Positions 43,071-51,614 of a DNA stretch of 64,000 nucleotides are shown here, in pieces. The stretch's first letter is position 1; each line of letters begins with the position of its first letter. Made by a program: the position numbers and the translations under genes. The notes below the pieces were generated by a model that did no database searches, was not told where the DNA came from, and was given only the letters and a program-made list of their open reading frames with translations. The stretch is from JAPUEK01 sp963815355 (GTDB lineage: Bacteria; Pseudomonadota; Alphaproteobacteria; Rhodobacterales; Rhodobacteraceae): positions 806,001-870,000 of the forward strand of contig CAWFGJ010000013.1 of the NCBI GenBank assembly GCA_963815355.1, written 5' to 3'.

Positions 43071-44158
43071 TGTCTACTGCCATACCGATGACCAATGTCG
43101 ACCGGGACAGTCTGCGCGCTTTTGTTGCCGCAGGGTTCGAAGCGCTTGGGCTGACCGCCGAAGATGCCGGGATTTTCAGCGACGCGCTGATTTTTTCGGA
43201 GCTGCGATTTCACCCCGGCCAGGGCCAGGGCGTCATGCGCTTGCGCCGCTATCAAGAGCGGATCGGCAATGGCGAGGTGAACCCGCGTGCTGGCTGGTCG
43301 ATCGTCAAGGAGGGCCCGGCCCTGGCGCTGGTCGATGCCCATAACGGGATCGGCACGGTGGCCGCGGCCAAGGCTATGCGGCTGGCCATCAAAAAGGCGA
43401 AAGAGGGCGGGATCGGCACGGTCATCGTGCGCAACTCTACCCATTACGGCTCAAGCGCGGTGCATGCCTGTCAGGCGTTGGAGCATGGCTGCATCGGCAT
43501 CGCCTATACCAATGCCGGTCCAGAGATGGCGCCTTGGGGCGGGCGCGAGGGCGCCGTTGGCACCAACCCATGGAGCATCGCAGCCCCGACCGACCAGGGT
43601 TTTCCCGCAGTACTGGATATTGCCATCACCACGGCAGGCAAAGGCATGATGAACTGGCTGCTGCGCGAGGGCAAAAAGATGCCGCTCGACTGGGCGCTGA
43701 CCCCCGACGGTCAGGAAACGGACGATCCCGGTGCCGCACTGAAAGGTGCCTTGCTGGGGATTGGCGGCCACAAGGGCTATGGCCTTGCGTTCATGACCGA
43801 TATGTTGACCGGCGTGCTGTCGGGCGGCGGCTATGGCCTGACGCCTTATGCCGACCCGAAAAAGCTGGATGTCTCGCATAGTTTCACAGCGATCGACATC
43901 GGGTGGTTCATGGAACCGGGTGAGTTTGAACGCCGCATGGGGGATCTTTCCACCATGGCCAAGACCCGCGCCCTGCGTCCCGGCTTTGACGAAATCCTGA
44001 TCCCGGGCGAGCAGGAAGCGCGGCGGGTGGCGACGAAATCGCAAAACGGCGTGCCGATTGACGACAAGGTTCTGGCCGACCTTCAGCTCTTGGGAAAGGA
44101 GCTGAAACTGGCCACTTCATTGAAAGTGCTTGGCCCTTATGCAGGGGATATGCTGTGA
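43070..44158 (+). CDS. malate/L-lactate/ureidoglycolate dehydrogenase family oxidoreductase
   Basis: NAD(P)-dependent Ldh2-family enzyme of 362 residues, the family of YlbC/AllD, Mdh and delta-1-piperideine-2-carboxylate reductases. Family marks are LRFHPGQGQGVMRL (active-site His area), the STHYGSSAV segment, GREGAVGTNPWSIA with the TNP cofactor/active-site motif, and GGHKGYGLAFMTDMLTG. It could oxidise a 2-hydroxy acid or reduce a cyclic imine. Its stop overlaps the start of the M24 gene. Confidence 0.88.
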   Translation: MSTAIPMTNVDRDSLRAFVAAGFEALGLTAEDAGIFSDALIFSELRFHPGQGQGVMRLRRYQERIGNGEVNPRAGWSIVKEGPALALVDAHNGIGTVAAAKAMRLAIKKAKEGGIGTVIVRNSTHYGSSAVHACQALEHGCIGIAYTNAGPEMAPWGGREGAVGTNPWSIAAPTDQGFPAVLDIAITTAGKGMMNWLLREGKKMPLDWALTPDGQETDDPGAALKGALLGIGGHKGYGLAFMTDMLTGVLSGGGYGLTPYADPKKLDVSHSFTAIDIGWFMEPGEFERRMGDLSTMAKTRALRPGFDEILIPGEQEARRVATKSQNGVPIDDKVLADLQLLGKELKLATSLKVLGPYAGDML

Positions 44159-45324
44159 AGCAAGACGCCCATCTTCGCCCCCTTTCGGCCGACTTTCACG
44201 CCAGAATGCGCGACCGGCTGCGCCTTACAGCCAGCGACAACGGGCTTGACGGGCATCTGATCCTGCGGCCGTCAAACTGCGCCTATACCTCGGGCTTCTT
44301 TTACGCGGCCAATGAGCGACCTGTTGGCTTCTGGCTGCCGGTTGAGGGCGATCCGGTGTTGTTCATCCCGGAACTGGAGCGCGAAAACGCCGAGGACTCG
44401 GGCATTGCCGATATCCGCTGTTACACCGAGTTTCCCGGCACCACCCATCCTTTGCTGTGGATGCTGGATGAAATCGGGCCGCGGTCGATCTCGCTCGATC
44501 AACTTGATGCGCTGTTGTTGCCTGCGGTGCGCGATCGCGTGCGCCGGCTGGATCTGCGCGATTTCGCGATGGAGCAGCGCTACATCAAAACCCCCGAAGA
44601 ATTGGCGCTGACCCGCGAGGCTGCGGGATTTGCCGATCTGTTCCTGACCCGATTGGCCCAAGCCGCCGGGGATATCATCGCGCAGGGTGGCACCGAGCAG
44701 GATCTTTTGAATGACGCGATGGCCCATGCACGCGGGGCGCTGATGACACGGCACAAACTGACCTTTGCCGGCACGCCGATGGGCATCACCGCAACCGTCC
44801 ACTCAGGCCCGCGCGCAGCCCTGCCCCACGGTGCGGTTCTGGAACGCAAGCCCCTGGCGGGCGAAACGCTGATCGCGGGAATTGGTGCAAGCCTTGGCGG
44901 GTATCACGCCGAAAGCGGGGCGACTTTTGTGATCGGTGCGATGTCGCGCGACCAACGCCGCATCATGCAGGCGATGCAGGATTGCGACGCTGCTGCCGTG
45001 GCCGCCCTGCGTCCAGAGGCGCGCTGCGACATGGTCAACGTCGCGGCTCAGGATGTTCTGCGCGAAGCCGATCTTGCCGAGGCGATCCGCCACCGGATCG
45101 GCCACGGCATGGGGCTTGACGGACACGAAGCGCCTTGGCTTGCCCCCGGAGACAGGACCCGGCTTGCCGCGGGCATGGTCTTTTCCAATGAGCCCGGCGT
45201 CTACCGCCCCGGCATCGACGGATACCGCACCATCAACACCATGATTGTCACCGCTGACGGCGTCGAGGTTCCCTCGCGCTTTCAGGCAAACACACCCATC
45301 GACGCCCGCATTATCGCGGTCTGA
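44155..45324 (+). CDS. M24-family 'pita-bread' hydrolase with altered metal ligands (creatinase/ectoine-hydrolase-like)
   Basis: Protein of 389 residues from a GTG at 44155. It has an N-terminal creatinase-type domain to about residue 145 and a C-terminal pita-bread domain. In ordinary aminopeptidase P the metal ligands are Asp, Asp, His, Glu, Glu. Here the first Asp position reads IAGIGAS, the second reads YHAESGAT, His is kept in RIGHGMGLDGHEAP, the first Glu is kept in SNEPGVY, and the last is replaced in RTINTMIV. This pattern is like creatinase and ectoine hydrolase, which cleave C-N bonds without metal. Proline peptidase activity is therefore unlikely. Confidence 0.85.
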   Translation: MKQDAHLRPLSADFHARMRDRLRLTASDNGLDGHLILRPSNCAYTSGFFYAANERPVGFWLPVEGDPVLFIPELERENAEDSGIADIRCYTEFPGTTHPLLWMLDEIGPRSISLDQLDALLLPAVRDRVRRLDLRDFAMEQRYIKTPEELALTREAAGFADLFLTRLAQAAGDIIAQGGTEQDLLNDAMAHARGALMTRHKLTFAGTPMGITATVHSGPRAALPHGAVLERKPLAGETLIAGIGASLGGYHAESGATFVIGAMSRDQRRIMQAMQDCDAAAVAALRPEARCDMVNVAAQDVLREADLAEAIRHRIGHGMGLDGHEAPWLAPGDRTRLAAGMVFSNEPGVYRPGIDGYRTINTMIVTADGVEVPSRFQANTPIDARIIAV

Positions 45325-45339
45325 TCACGGAGAGCCGAT

Positions 45340-46569
45340 ATGCCAGAACCAGCCGCCTGGAAATATGACAAGATCATCAAACGCATGTTCAACGAACCCG
45401 CCCCGGAACGGGTGTTTCTTGGCCGTGTGATCGCCTGCACCGACGACACGGTGATCGAAGATGGCCATGTCCACATCAAGGATGGCAAGATCGTCGCCGT
45501 AGGCAAACGCCCTGACGTGTTGCCGAATGGTGCCGAGGTGGTGGACACCAAGGGCAAGACGCTGATGCCCGGCATGATCAACAGCCACGCGCATCTGAAC
45601 TGGGACGGCATCCACGAGCTTTCGCGCCAGTCGATGGACGATCCGCGGCCGATTTCGGTGTTCAAGGCAGCGGGCAACATGCTGAAATCGCTGCGCGCGG
45701 GTATCACACTGGTGCGCGATCTGGGGTTTCACGACCTGAACCTTTTCACCAAGCAGGCGGTCGAGCAGGGCATTTTCCCGGGTCCGCGCGTTCTGGTGTC
45801 GGGCGAAAGCATCATCCAGACCGGCGGCCACACCTATTGGGTCTGCCGCGAGGCGACAGGTGCGGACGAGATGCGCCGCGCCGTGCGCGATCAGGTCAAG
45901 GGCGGGGCCGATCTGATCAAGATCATGGCCTGCCACGACACGCTTGAATTCACCGACGAAGAGCTTGCCGCCGTGATCGACGAGGCGCATCGCAACCGCC
46001 TGCCGATCACGGCGCATGCCACCTACGATGCCTGCATTCGACGCGTTGCCGAATTCGGGGTGGACTGTATCGAACACGGCGGCTCGATGACGGATGAGAC
46101 GATCCAGATCTTGCTGGACCGCAAACTGCCGATCGTCACCACCTTTTCGCCGCTGGTGCTGCAAGCCAAGCCCGAGATCGCCCGCGCTTTCGGTATTCCC
46201 GAATGGAAGATCGAAGAGCGCCAGAACGCGGTTGCCGACACGAAACGGTATGACGGGCTGGTGCGCGCAGCCAAGGCGGGGGTGCCGATCGTCTTTGGCA
46301 CCGATGCCGGCAGTCCGGCGGTCGAGCATGACAGCATCGCGCCGGAGCTTGGCTTCATGGTCGAAGTCGGCGTCTGCCGCGACAATCTGGATGCGCTGCG
46401 CTCGATCACCCAGCGCGCGGCGGTGTTGTCCCGGATGGACGCAAAGATCGGCACGCTGGAGGTGGGCAAATGCGCTGACCTGATCGTGGTCGACGGCAAG
46501 CCAGATCAAGACCTGATGGCGCTTGAGCGTGTTGAAATGACCTTTGTTGACGGCAAGAGGATGCACTGA
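45340..46569 (+). CDS. metal-dependent amidohydrolase family protein (prolidase/imidazolonepropionase type)
   Basis: Amidohydrolase of 409 residues. The metal site is complete: NSHAHLNWDG (HxH), LIKIMA with the likely carboxylated Lys, ITAHATYD, CIEHGGS, and FGTDAGSP with the catalytic Asp. Similar proteins are annotated as Xaa-Pro dipeptidase or imidazolonepropionase-like, and act on N-acyl amino acids or small cyclic amides. It ends with the family strand CADLIVVDGKP. The stop overlaps the ATG of the aminotransferase gene by one base. Confidence 0.9.
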   Translation: MPEPAAWKYDKIIKRMFNEPAPERVFLGRVIACTDDTVIEDGHVHIKDGKIVAVGKRPDVLPNGAEVVDTKGKTLMPGMINSHAHLNWDGIHELSRQSMDDPRPISVFKAAGNMLKSLRAGITLVRDLGFHDLNLFTKQAVEQGIFPGPRVLVSGESIIQTGGHTYWVCREATGADEMRRAVRDQVKGGADLIKIMACHDTLEFTDEELAAVIDEAHRNRLPITAHATYDACIRRVAEFGVDCIEHGGSMTDETIQILLDRKLPIVTTFSPLVLQAKPEIARAFGIPEWKIEERQNAVADTKRYDGLVRAAKAGVPIVFGTDAGSPAVEHDSIAPELGFMVEVGVCRDNLDALRSITQRAAVLSRMDAKIGTLEVGKCADLIVVDGKPDQDLMALERVEMTFVDGKRMH

Positions 46570-47756
46570 TGACCCAACACTCGCATTTGCTGAAGCACCT
46601 CGCGCCGCGCATCGTTGAAGAAGACGGATCGTTCCGCACGAAGATGCTGAACATTGCCGCAGGCATGCCCAATGTCATCGCCATGGGGCGCGGCGATCCC
46701 GATTTCCACACGCCAAAACACATCGTCGACGCCGCCAAGGCCGCGCTCGACGCCAACCAGCACCACTATACCGGCCCGACCGGCCTGCCCGCCTTGCGGC
46801 AGGCGATCTCGGACAATCTGAAGTCTGATTACGACCTCGACTATTCGCCGGATGAGGTGATTGTCACGGCGGGGGTGCAGGAAAGCATCATGCTTTGCAT
46901 GCTGGGGCTTGTGTCGGAAGGCGACGAGGTGCTGATCACCTCGCCGCGGTTCACCACCTATGACACGGCGGTACATCTGTGCGGGGGCATCCCCGTTCCG
47001 GTGCCGACCTATGAAAAAGACGACTTCGCGCTTGATCCTGCCGAGATCGAAAAGCGCATCACGCCGCGCACCCGGCTGTTTGTGATGGTCTCGCCCAACA
47101 ACCCCACGGGCGCGGTAACGCCCCCTGATGTGATCCGCAAGATCGCGGCATTGGCCGTAAAGCACGACATTCTGCTGATCGCCGACGAGATCTACGCCAA
47201 GCTGATTTATGCTGGCAACGAACACCTCTCGCTCGCCTCACTGCCGGGTATGAAGGCGCGCACCATCACGCTGAACGGGTTTTCCAAGACCTATGCGATG
47301 ACGGGCTGGCGCGTGGGTTACATGGCCGCGCCGCTGGATTTTGTGGAAAAACTGACCGAACCGCGTCACACCTTGTCGATCAACACCTGCACCATTTCAC
47401 AATACGCAGCCCTTGCGGCATTGACCGGGCCGCAAGACGACATGGCGCGGATGTTTGCGGATTATGCGGAACGGCGCGATTATCTGATGGCCGCGCTGAC
47501 CGAGGCGGGGCTGAGCTACGGCCATCCCGGTGGCGCGTTCTATATCTACACCAATATCTCATCGACAGGAATGCAAGCCCCCGCCTTCTGCGAGGGTTTG
47601 CTGCGCGAAACCGGCGTGATGGTTTTCCCCGGCACGATGTTCGGGGATGACAGCACCGATTACATCCGGATCTCTTATCTGCAACCGCTGCCAAAAATCC
47701 GCGAGGCGATGGGCCTGATCCGGGGCTTTATCGACGCGCATCGGAGAGCCGCATGA
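46569..47756 (+). CDS. PLP-dependent aminotransferase, class I/II (copy 2)
   Basis: Aminotransferase of 395 residues, paralogous to the one at 38369. Motifs are MGRGDPDFHTPKHIV, SPNNPTGAVTPPDVI, LIADEIYAKLIYAG and the PLP Lys in TLNGFSKTYAMTGWRVGY. Both proteins belong to the aspartate/aromatic-type group I cannot split further. It overlaps the next gene by 4 nt. Confidence 0.93.
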   Translation: MTQHSHLLKHLAPRIVEEDGSFRTKMLNIAAGMPNVIAMGRGDPDFHTPKHIVDAAKAALDANQHHYTGPTGLPALRQAISDNLKSDYDLDYSPDEVIVTAGVQESIMLCMLGLVSEGDEVLITSPRFTTYDTAVHLCGGIPVPVPTYEKDDFALDPAEIEKRITPRTRLFVMVSPNNPTGAVTPPDVIRKIAALAVKHDILLIADEIYAKLIYAGNEHLSLASLPGMKARTITLNGFSKTYAMTGWRVGYMAAPLDFVEKLTEPRHTLSINTCTISQYAALAALTGPQDDMARMFADYAERRDYLMAALTEAGLSYGHPGGAFYIYTNISSTGMQAPAFCEGLLRETGVMVFPGTMFGDDSTDYIRISYLQPLPKIREAMGLIRGFIDAHRRAA

Positions 47757-49177
47757 AGCCCGATCCAAAGGAAAAATTCGTCGGCATCCAGATCAGCCCC
47801 ATCAGCTTTATCGACGAAGGCGTCGACACCGTTCTGGACACCTTGCAACATCGGGTCGGGGTCAATGTGCTGATGCTGGGAACGGTGTCTTGGCTCGGGC
47901 TGAAGACGGGCCGCTCGATCAGCCACAAGCTGGACGGGTGGCCGGATCATGGCGTGCCGGAACCCTTCACGATGATGGGCGGCGCCTATTTCAACCCGGA
48001 TCCGCGCTATTACCAGAATACGCTGATCAAGGATTTTCGCGCCAAGGACAAGGAGATGCAGGGGAAAGACATCCTCGACATCGTGCTGCCCGCAGCCCAT
48101 GCGCGCGGTATGAAGGTTTATGTCGAACTGATGGAGCCGTTCTTCAAATACGCGGGTCACGGATCGGTCAACAATATCGACATCCCCAATCTGGCGCAGG
48201 TGATGGAGGTGGATGTCTACGGTCGCCGCAAGGACGAGCCTTCGACCTCTCATCCCGACTACCGCAACTGGATCCATTCGATCATCGAGGATCAGGTGCG
48301 CAACTATGATATCGACGGCATCATGTGGTGCAATGAGCGAAACTCACCGCTGGATCAGATGATGCAGGGGCAAGCCCCCGGGGATTTCTCTGAACATGCG
48401 CGCCGCGAGGCGCTGGATCGTGGCATCGACGTAGAGGCCTGTCGGCGTGCCTGCATCAAGATGCACGAATTCATGCAGGCCGCGCATGCGGGTGAAGCGT
48501 TTGACGATGGTGCCTTCATCACGTTTCTGCGGGTCCTGTTGGAAAACCCCGAGGTGCTGATCTGGGAGCGCTTCTGGCTGGAGCGCAACAAGGATCTGGA
48601 CCGCGAGCTTTTTGGGCTGGTCAAATGGTGCAAGCCGGGGCTGCCCTTTGGGCTGAACGTCTGGAACCGAAATCATTTCAATGTCTTCCGCCGCGCGCAA
48701 TGGCCTTGGGCCGAGCAAACGATGTATGCCGATTGGGTCAAGCCGATCACCTACCAGCATCAGTCTGGTGAGGTCTGGGCCAAGGAGTTCGGCTTTTTCC
48801 ACAAGTCGGTCTTGCGCGACTTTGACGCAACGACAGCAGCGGCCGTGATGCAGGCAATGCTGGGCCTGAAGGAAGCGCCGCTGGACGAGGTAATCCAGAA
48901 AGGCATGGACCCAGACACTTATGTACATGGCCAATGCGCCGATGCGCTGCGGGGTGTGCATGGACGTGCCAAGGTCTTCATGGGCCTCGGCATCGACGCG
49001 CCGCGCGTTCGTGCCGATCAGGCGAAATGCACACCTGACATCGCCTATCGCTCGGTCATGGCGACCTATCGCGCAGGCGGTCACGGCGTTGTGCTGGCCC
49101 CGAACTATGCCTCCATGCATCTGACCAATCTGGATGGCGTGGCACGGGCATTGACCGAGCTGGGGCTGAAGACATGA
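47753..49177 (+). CDS. hypothetical protein, possibly a TIM-barrel glycoside-hydrolase-like enzyme
   Basis: Protein of 474 residues that I do not recognise as a named family. Features suggest a (beta/alpha)8 barrel: a first strand KFVGIQISPISF, RGMKVYVELMEPFFKY, the pair DIDGIMWCNERNSPLDQMM (a strand ending in acidic residues, as in glycosidase active sites), and GLPFGLNVWNRNHFNVF. It is rich in Trp, Tyr and acidic residues, common for carbohydrate-active proteins. There is no signal peptide, so it should act in the cytoplasm. It lies in the middle of the rightward operon with 4-nt overlaps on both sides. Confidence 0.7.
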   Translation: MKPDPKEKFVGIQISPISFIDEGVDTVLDTLQHRVGVNVLMLGTVSWLGLKTGRSISHKLDGWPDHGVPEPFTMMGGAYFNPDPRYYQNTLIKDFRAKDKEMQGKDILDIVLPAAHARGMKVYVELMEPFFKYAGHGSVNNIDIPNLAQVMEVDVYGRRKDEPSTSHPDYRNWIHSIIEDQVRNYDIDGIMWCNERNSPLDQMMQGQAPGDFSEHARREALDRGIDVEACRRACIKMHEFMQAAHAGEAFDDGAFITFLRVLLENPEVLIWERFWLERNKDLDRELFGLVKWCKPGLPFGLNVWNRNHFNVFRRAQWPWAEQTMYADWVKPITYQHQSGEVWAKEFGFFHKSVLRDFDATTAAAVMQAMLGLKEAPLDEVIQKGMDPDTYVHGQCADALRGVHGRAKVFMGLGIDAPRVRADQAKCTPDIAYRSVMATYRAGGHGVVLAPNYASMHLTNLDGVARALTELGLKT

Positions 49178-50568
49178 GCCTGATCGACACCCTTGTTGCC
49201 AACAGTGATGTCTTGACGCCCGATGGCCTGCACCCGCTTGACATCGGGCTGAAAGGGGGGCGGATCGTGGGGCTTTATGCGCGCGGCACCGCCCCTCAGG
49301 CCGCGCAGGTGATCGATGCAGTTGGCAAAACCACCCTGCCGGGGCTGGTCGATATCCATTTCCATGTTCGCTCGCCGGCCTATCCTGAACGCGGCACGGT
49401 GCTGTCCGAAACGCGTGCGGCGGCGGCAGGCGGTGTTACCACGATCTTTGAAATGCCAATTTCAAAGCCCTGCTGCTCCACTCCACAAATCGTTGCGGCG
49501 CGGCAGGCGCATTTCGCGGAGAACGCGGTGGTGAATTTTGGCCTTTACGCCGCGGTTGGCGATCTGACCGAAGCATCGCGGGATGCGATGCAGGCACTTG
49601 GCGTCATCGCGTGGAAGATCTTTACCACCCCTGCCCCGCTGGGCCGGGAAGATGAGTTTCAGGGCCTCGCATTCCCCGATGAGGCCGATCAGTATCGCGC
49701 GCTGGAACTGGTGGCGCAAACCGGCCTGCCCCTAATTGTTCATGCCGAGAGCGCCGCCTTGCTGGGGCTGTTTGGCGGTCGGGCTGCGTCATTGGATCCC
49801 GCTGAAGCCAGCACCCACACCGCCGCCCGCCCTGCGGTTTGCGAAGCCGTGGCTGTGGCGAAACTGCTGGCGATGAACATGACTGTGAACGCCAAGCTGC
49901 ACATCGCCCACGTCACCAGCGCCGATACGATTGCCGTGCTCTATGCCTTTGCCGGGACGTCGGATTTCACGGCCGAAACCTGCCCGCAATACCTTTTTGC
50001 CACTGAGGCGGACGTCGCGCGCGCGGGCGTCTATGCCAAGGTGAACCCGCCGATCAGAGGTCAAGCAGATCAGGATGCCTTGTGGCAGGCGATTGATGAC
50101 GGCGTGATCAATTTCGTCACCACCGACCACGCCCCCTTTGCCCGTGCCGAAAAGCAGGCCGCCGAGGGGAATTTTCTGACCGCACCGCCCGGCGTGCCGG
50201 GGATCGAGTTCATCCTGCCTGCCATGCTCGACGCCGTCGCACAGGGCCGCCTTAGCCTTGGCCACGCGCATGATCTGATCTGTGCCAACGGGGCACGCCG
50301 CTATGGCATCTATCCGCGCAAGGGAGCGATCCTGCCGGGCAGTGATGCTGATCTGACGATTGTCGACCTGAACGCTGAAACGGTGATCAGCGCCAAGACG
50401 CTGCACACCCATGCGCGCGACGTTGCACATCTTTACGAAGGGCGCAAACTGCGCGGCAAGGTCGTGCAGACCATGGTCGCGGGAAAAACGGTCTTTCACG
50501 ACGGGAACGTCATCGGTCAACCGGGTGGCGGAACCTATGTGACCCCCGACTGGGAAATAGGGAAATGA
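49174..50568 (+). CDS. dihydroorotase/hydantoinase/allantoinase-family cyclic amidohydrolase
   Basis: Amidohydrolase of 464 residues. The metal site is DIHFHVRSPAYPERG (HxH followed by the Arg substrate contact), AWKIFTT (carboxylated Lys), LIVHAES, LHIAHVTSADT and TTDHAPFA with the catalytic Asp. DHO, hydantoinase and allantoinase open cyclic ureides or imides. The C-terminal GSDADLTIVDLNAE is typical. The exact ring opened is not known. It overlaps both neighbours by 4 nt. Confidence 0.9.
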   Translation: MSLIDTLVANSDVLTPDGLHPLDIGLKGGRIVGLYARGTAPQAAQVIDAVGKTTLPGLVDIHFHVRSPAYPERGTVLSETRAAAAGGVTTIFEMPISKPCCSTPQIVAARQAHFAENAVVNFGLYAAVGDLTEASRDAMQALGVIAWKIFTTPAPLGREDEFQGLAFPDEADQYRALELVAQTGLPLIVHAESAALLGLFGGRAASLDPAEASTHTAARPAVCEAVAVAKLLAMNMTVNAKLHIAHVTSADTIAVLYAFAGTSDFTAETCPQYLFATEADVARAGVYAKVNPPIRGQADQDALWQAIDDGVINFVTTDHAPFARAEKQAAEGNFLTAPPGVPGIEFILPAMLDAVAQGRLSLGHAHDLICANGARRYGIYPRKGAILPGSDADLTIVDLNAETVISAKTLHTHARDVAHLYEGRKLRGKVVQTMVAGKTVFHDGNVIGQPGGGTYVTPDWEIGK

Positions 50569-51614
50569 CGATGCAGACACCCAGCGAACACGCCAAACTC
50601 GGCTTGGAACAACTGCCCCCGCTGCTAGAGGTGCGCGGTCTGACCACCTGTTTCCGCACCGGCATCGAGGGGCGTGAGATCAACGCGATCGAGGATGTCA
50701 GTTTTTCCGTAAAGCCGGGCGAAACACTGGCCATCGTCGGCGAATCCGGCTCGGGAAAATCGGTCACCAGCCTGTCGGTGATGGGGTTGCTGCCATCGGG
50801 CACCGGCCGGATTGCTGCGGGCAGCATCAAGTTTCGCGGGCGCGAGCTTAGCACGCTGGACAATGCTGCGATGCGGGGCATCCGTGGCAATGCCATGTCG
50901 ATGATCTTTCAAGAGCCGATGACCTCGTTCAATCCAGTATACACCATCGGCCACCAGATTGCCGAGGTTGTGGTGCTGCACCAGAAGCTCGGCTATAAAC
51001 AGGCGCTGGAACGCGCGGTCGAGATGCTGGAACTGGTGGGCATTCCGGAACCGCGTCGCCGGATCGGCAACTTTCCGCACCAGATGTCTGGGGGGATGCG
51101 GCAGCGCGCTATGATTGCCATGGCGCTAAGCTGTGAGCCGGAATTGCTGATCGCCGATGAGCCGACCACCGCGCTGGATGTCACCATTCAGGCGCAGGTG
51201 CTGGAGCTGTTGAAGGATCTTCAGGCGCGGATGGGCATGGCGATGATCTTCATCACCCACGATCTGGGCGTCGTCGCAGAAGTCGCCGACCGAGTTTGCG
51301 TGATGTATGCGGGCCAAATCGTTGAGACGGCGCCCGTGATCGACATCTTCGCAACCCCACGTATGCCCTATACGGCGGCGCTGCTGGGCTCGATGCCGCG
51401 GCTTGGGGCGGGTGGTGAGCGGCTGGTGCCGATCCCCGGCCATGTGCCGCCGCTTTCGCGTCTGCCAAAGGGCTGCCGCTTCCGCAGCCGCTGTGGCTTT
51501 GCGCAGCCAGCCTGCGCCGCCGGTGAGCCGCCTTTGGCAGCAGTTACACCGGGGCATGACGCGCGCTGTTTTCGTGCCAGCGAGCTTGATCTTTTGCAAA
51601 GGAGCGCGTCGTGA
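50565..51614 (+). CDS. ABC transporter ATP-binding protein, OppD/DppD-like
   Basis: ATPase of 349 residues. Walker A is GESGSGKSVTS, the signature is MSGGMRQRAMIAMAL, and Walker B is ELLIADEPTTALDVT. The C-terminal oligopeptide-transport extension has the Cys-bearing GCRFRSRCGFAQPAC. It is a partner of the OppF-type ATPase downstream and, most likely, of the permeases and binding protein at 28877-32459, as no other permease of this class is in the window. Confidence 0.95.
   Translation: MTMQTPSEHAKLGLEQLPPLLEVRGLTTCFRTGIEGREINAIEDVSFSVKPGETLAIVGESGSGKSVTSLSVMGLLPSGTGRIAAGSIKFRGRELSTLDNAAMRGIRGNAMSMIFQEPMTSFNPVYTIGHQIAEVVVLHQKLGYKQALERAVEMLELVGIPEPRRRIGNFPHQMSGGMRQRAMIAMALSCEPELLIADEPTTALDVTIQAQVLELLKDLQARMGMAMIFITHDLGVVAEVADRVCVMYAGQIVETAPVIDIFATPRMPYTAALLGSMPRLGAGGERLVPIPGHVPPLSRLPKGCRFRSRCGFAQPACAAGEPPLAAVTPGHDARCFRASELDLLQRSAS

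Noticed and set aside
36872..45324. An ectoine degradation operon (DoeA/DoeB pair).
   Set aside because: Members of both families are present, but the usual partners (ectoine transporter, DoeC/DoeD, EutABC, AsnC-type regulator) are absent and the two genes are in different units.
35411..50568. A plain allantoin degradation operon.
   Set aside because: The related families are present, but urate, allantoate and glyoxylate genes are missing, and the M32, M24 and transporter genes do not fit that pathway.
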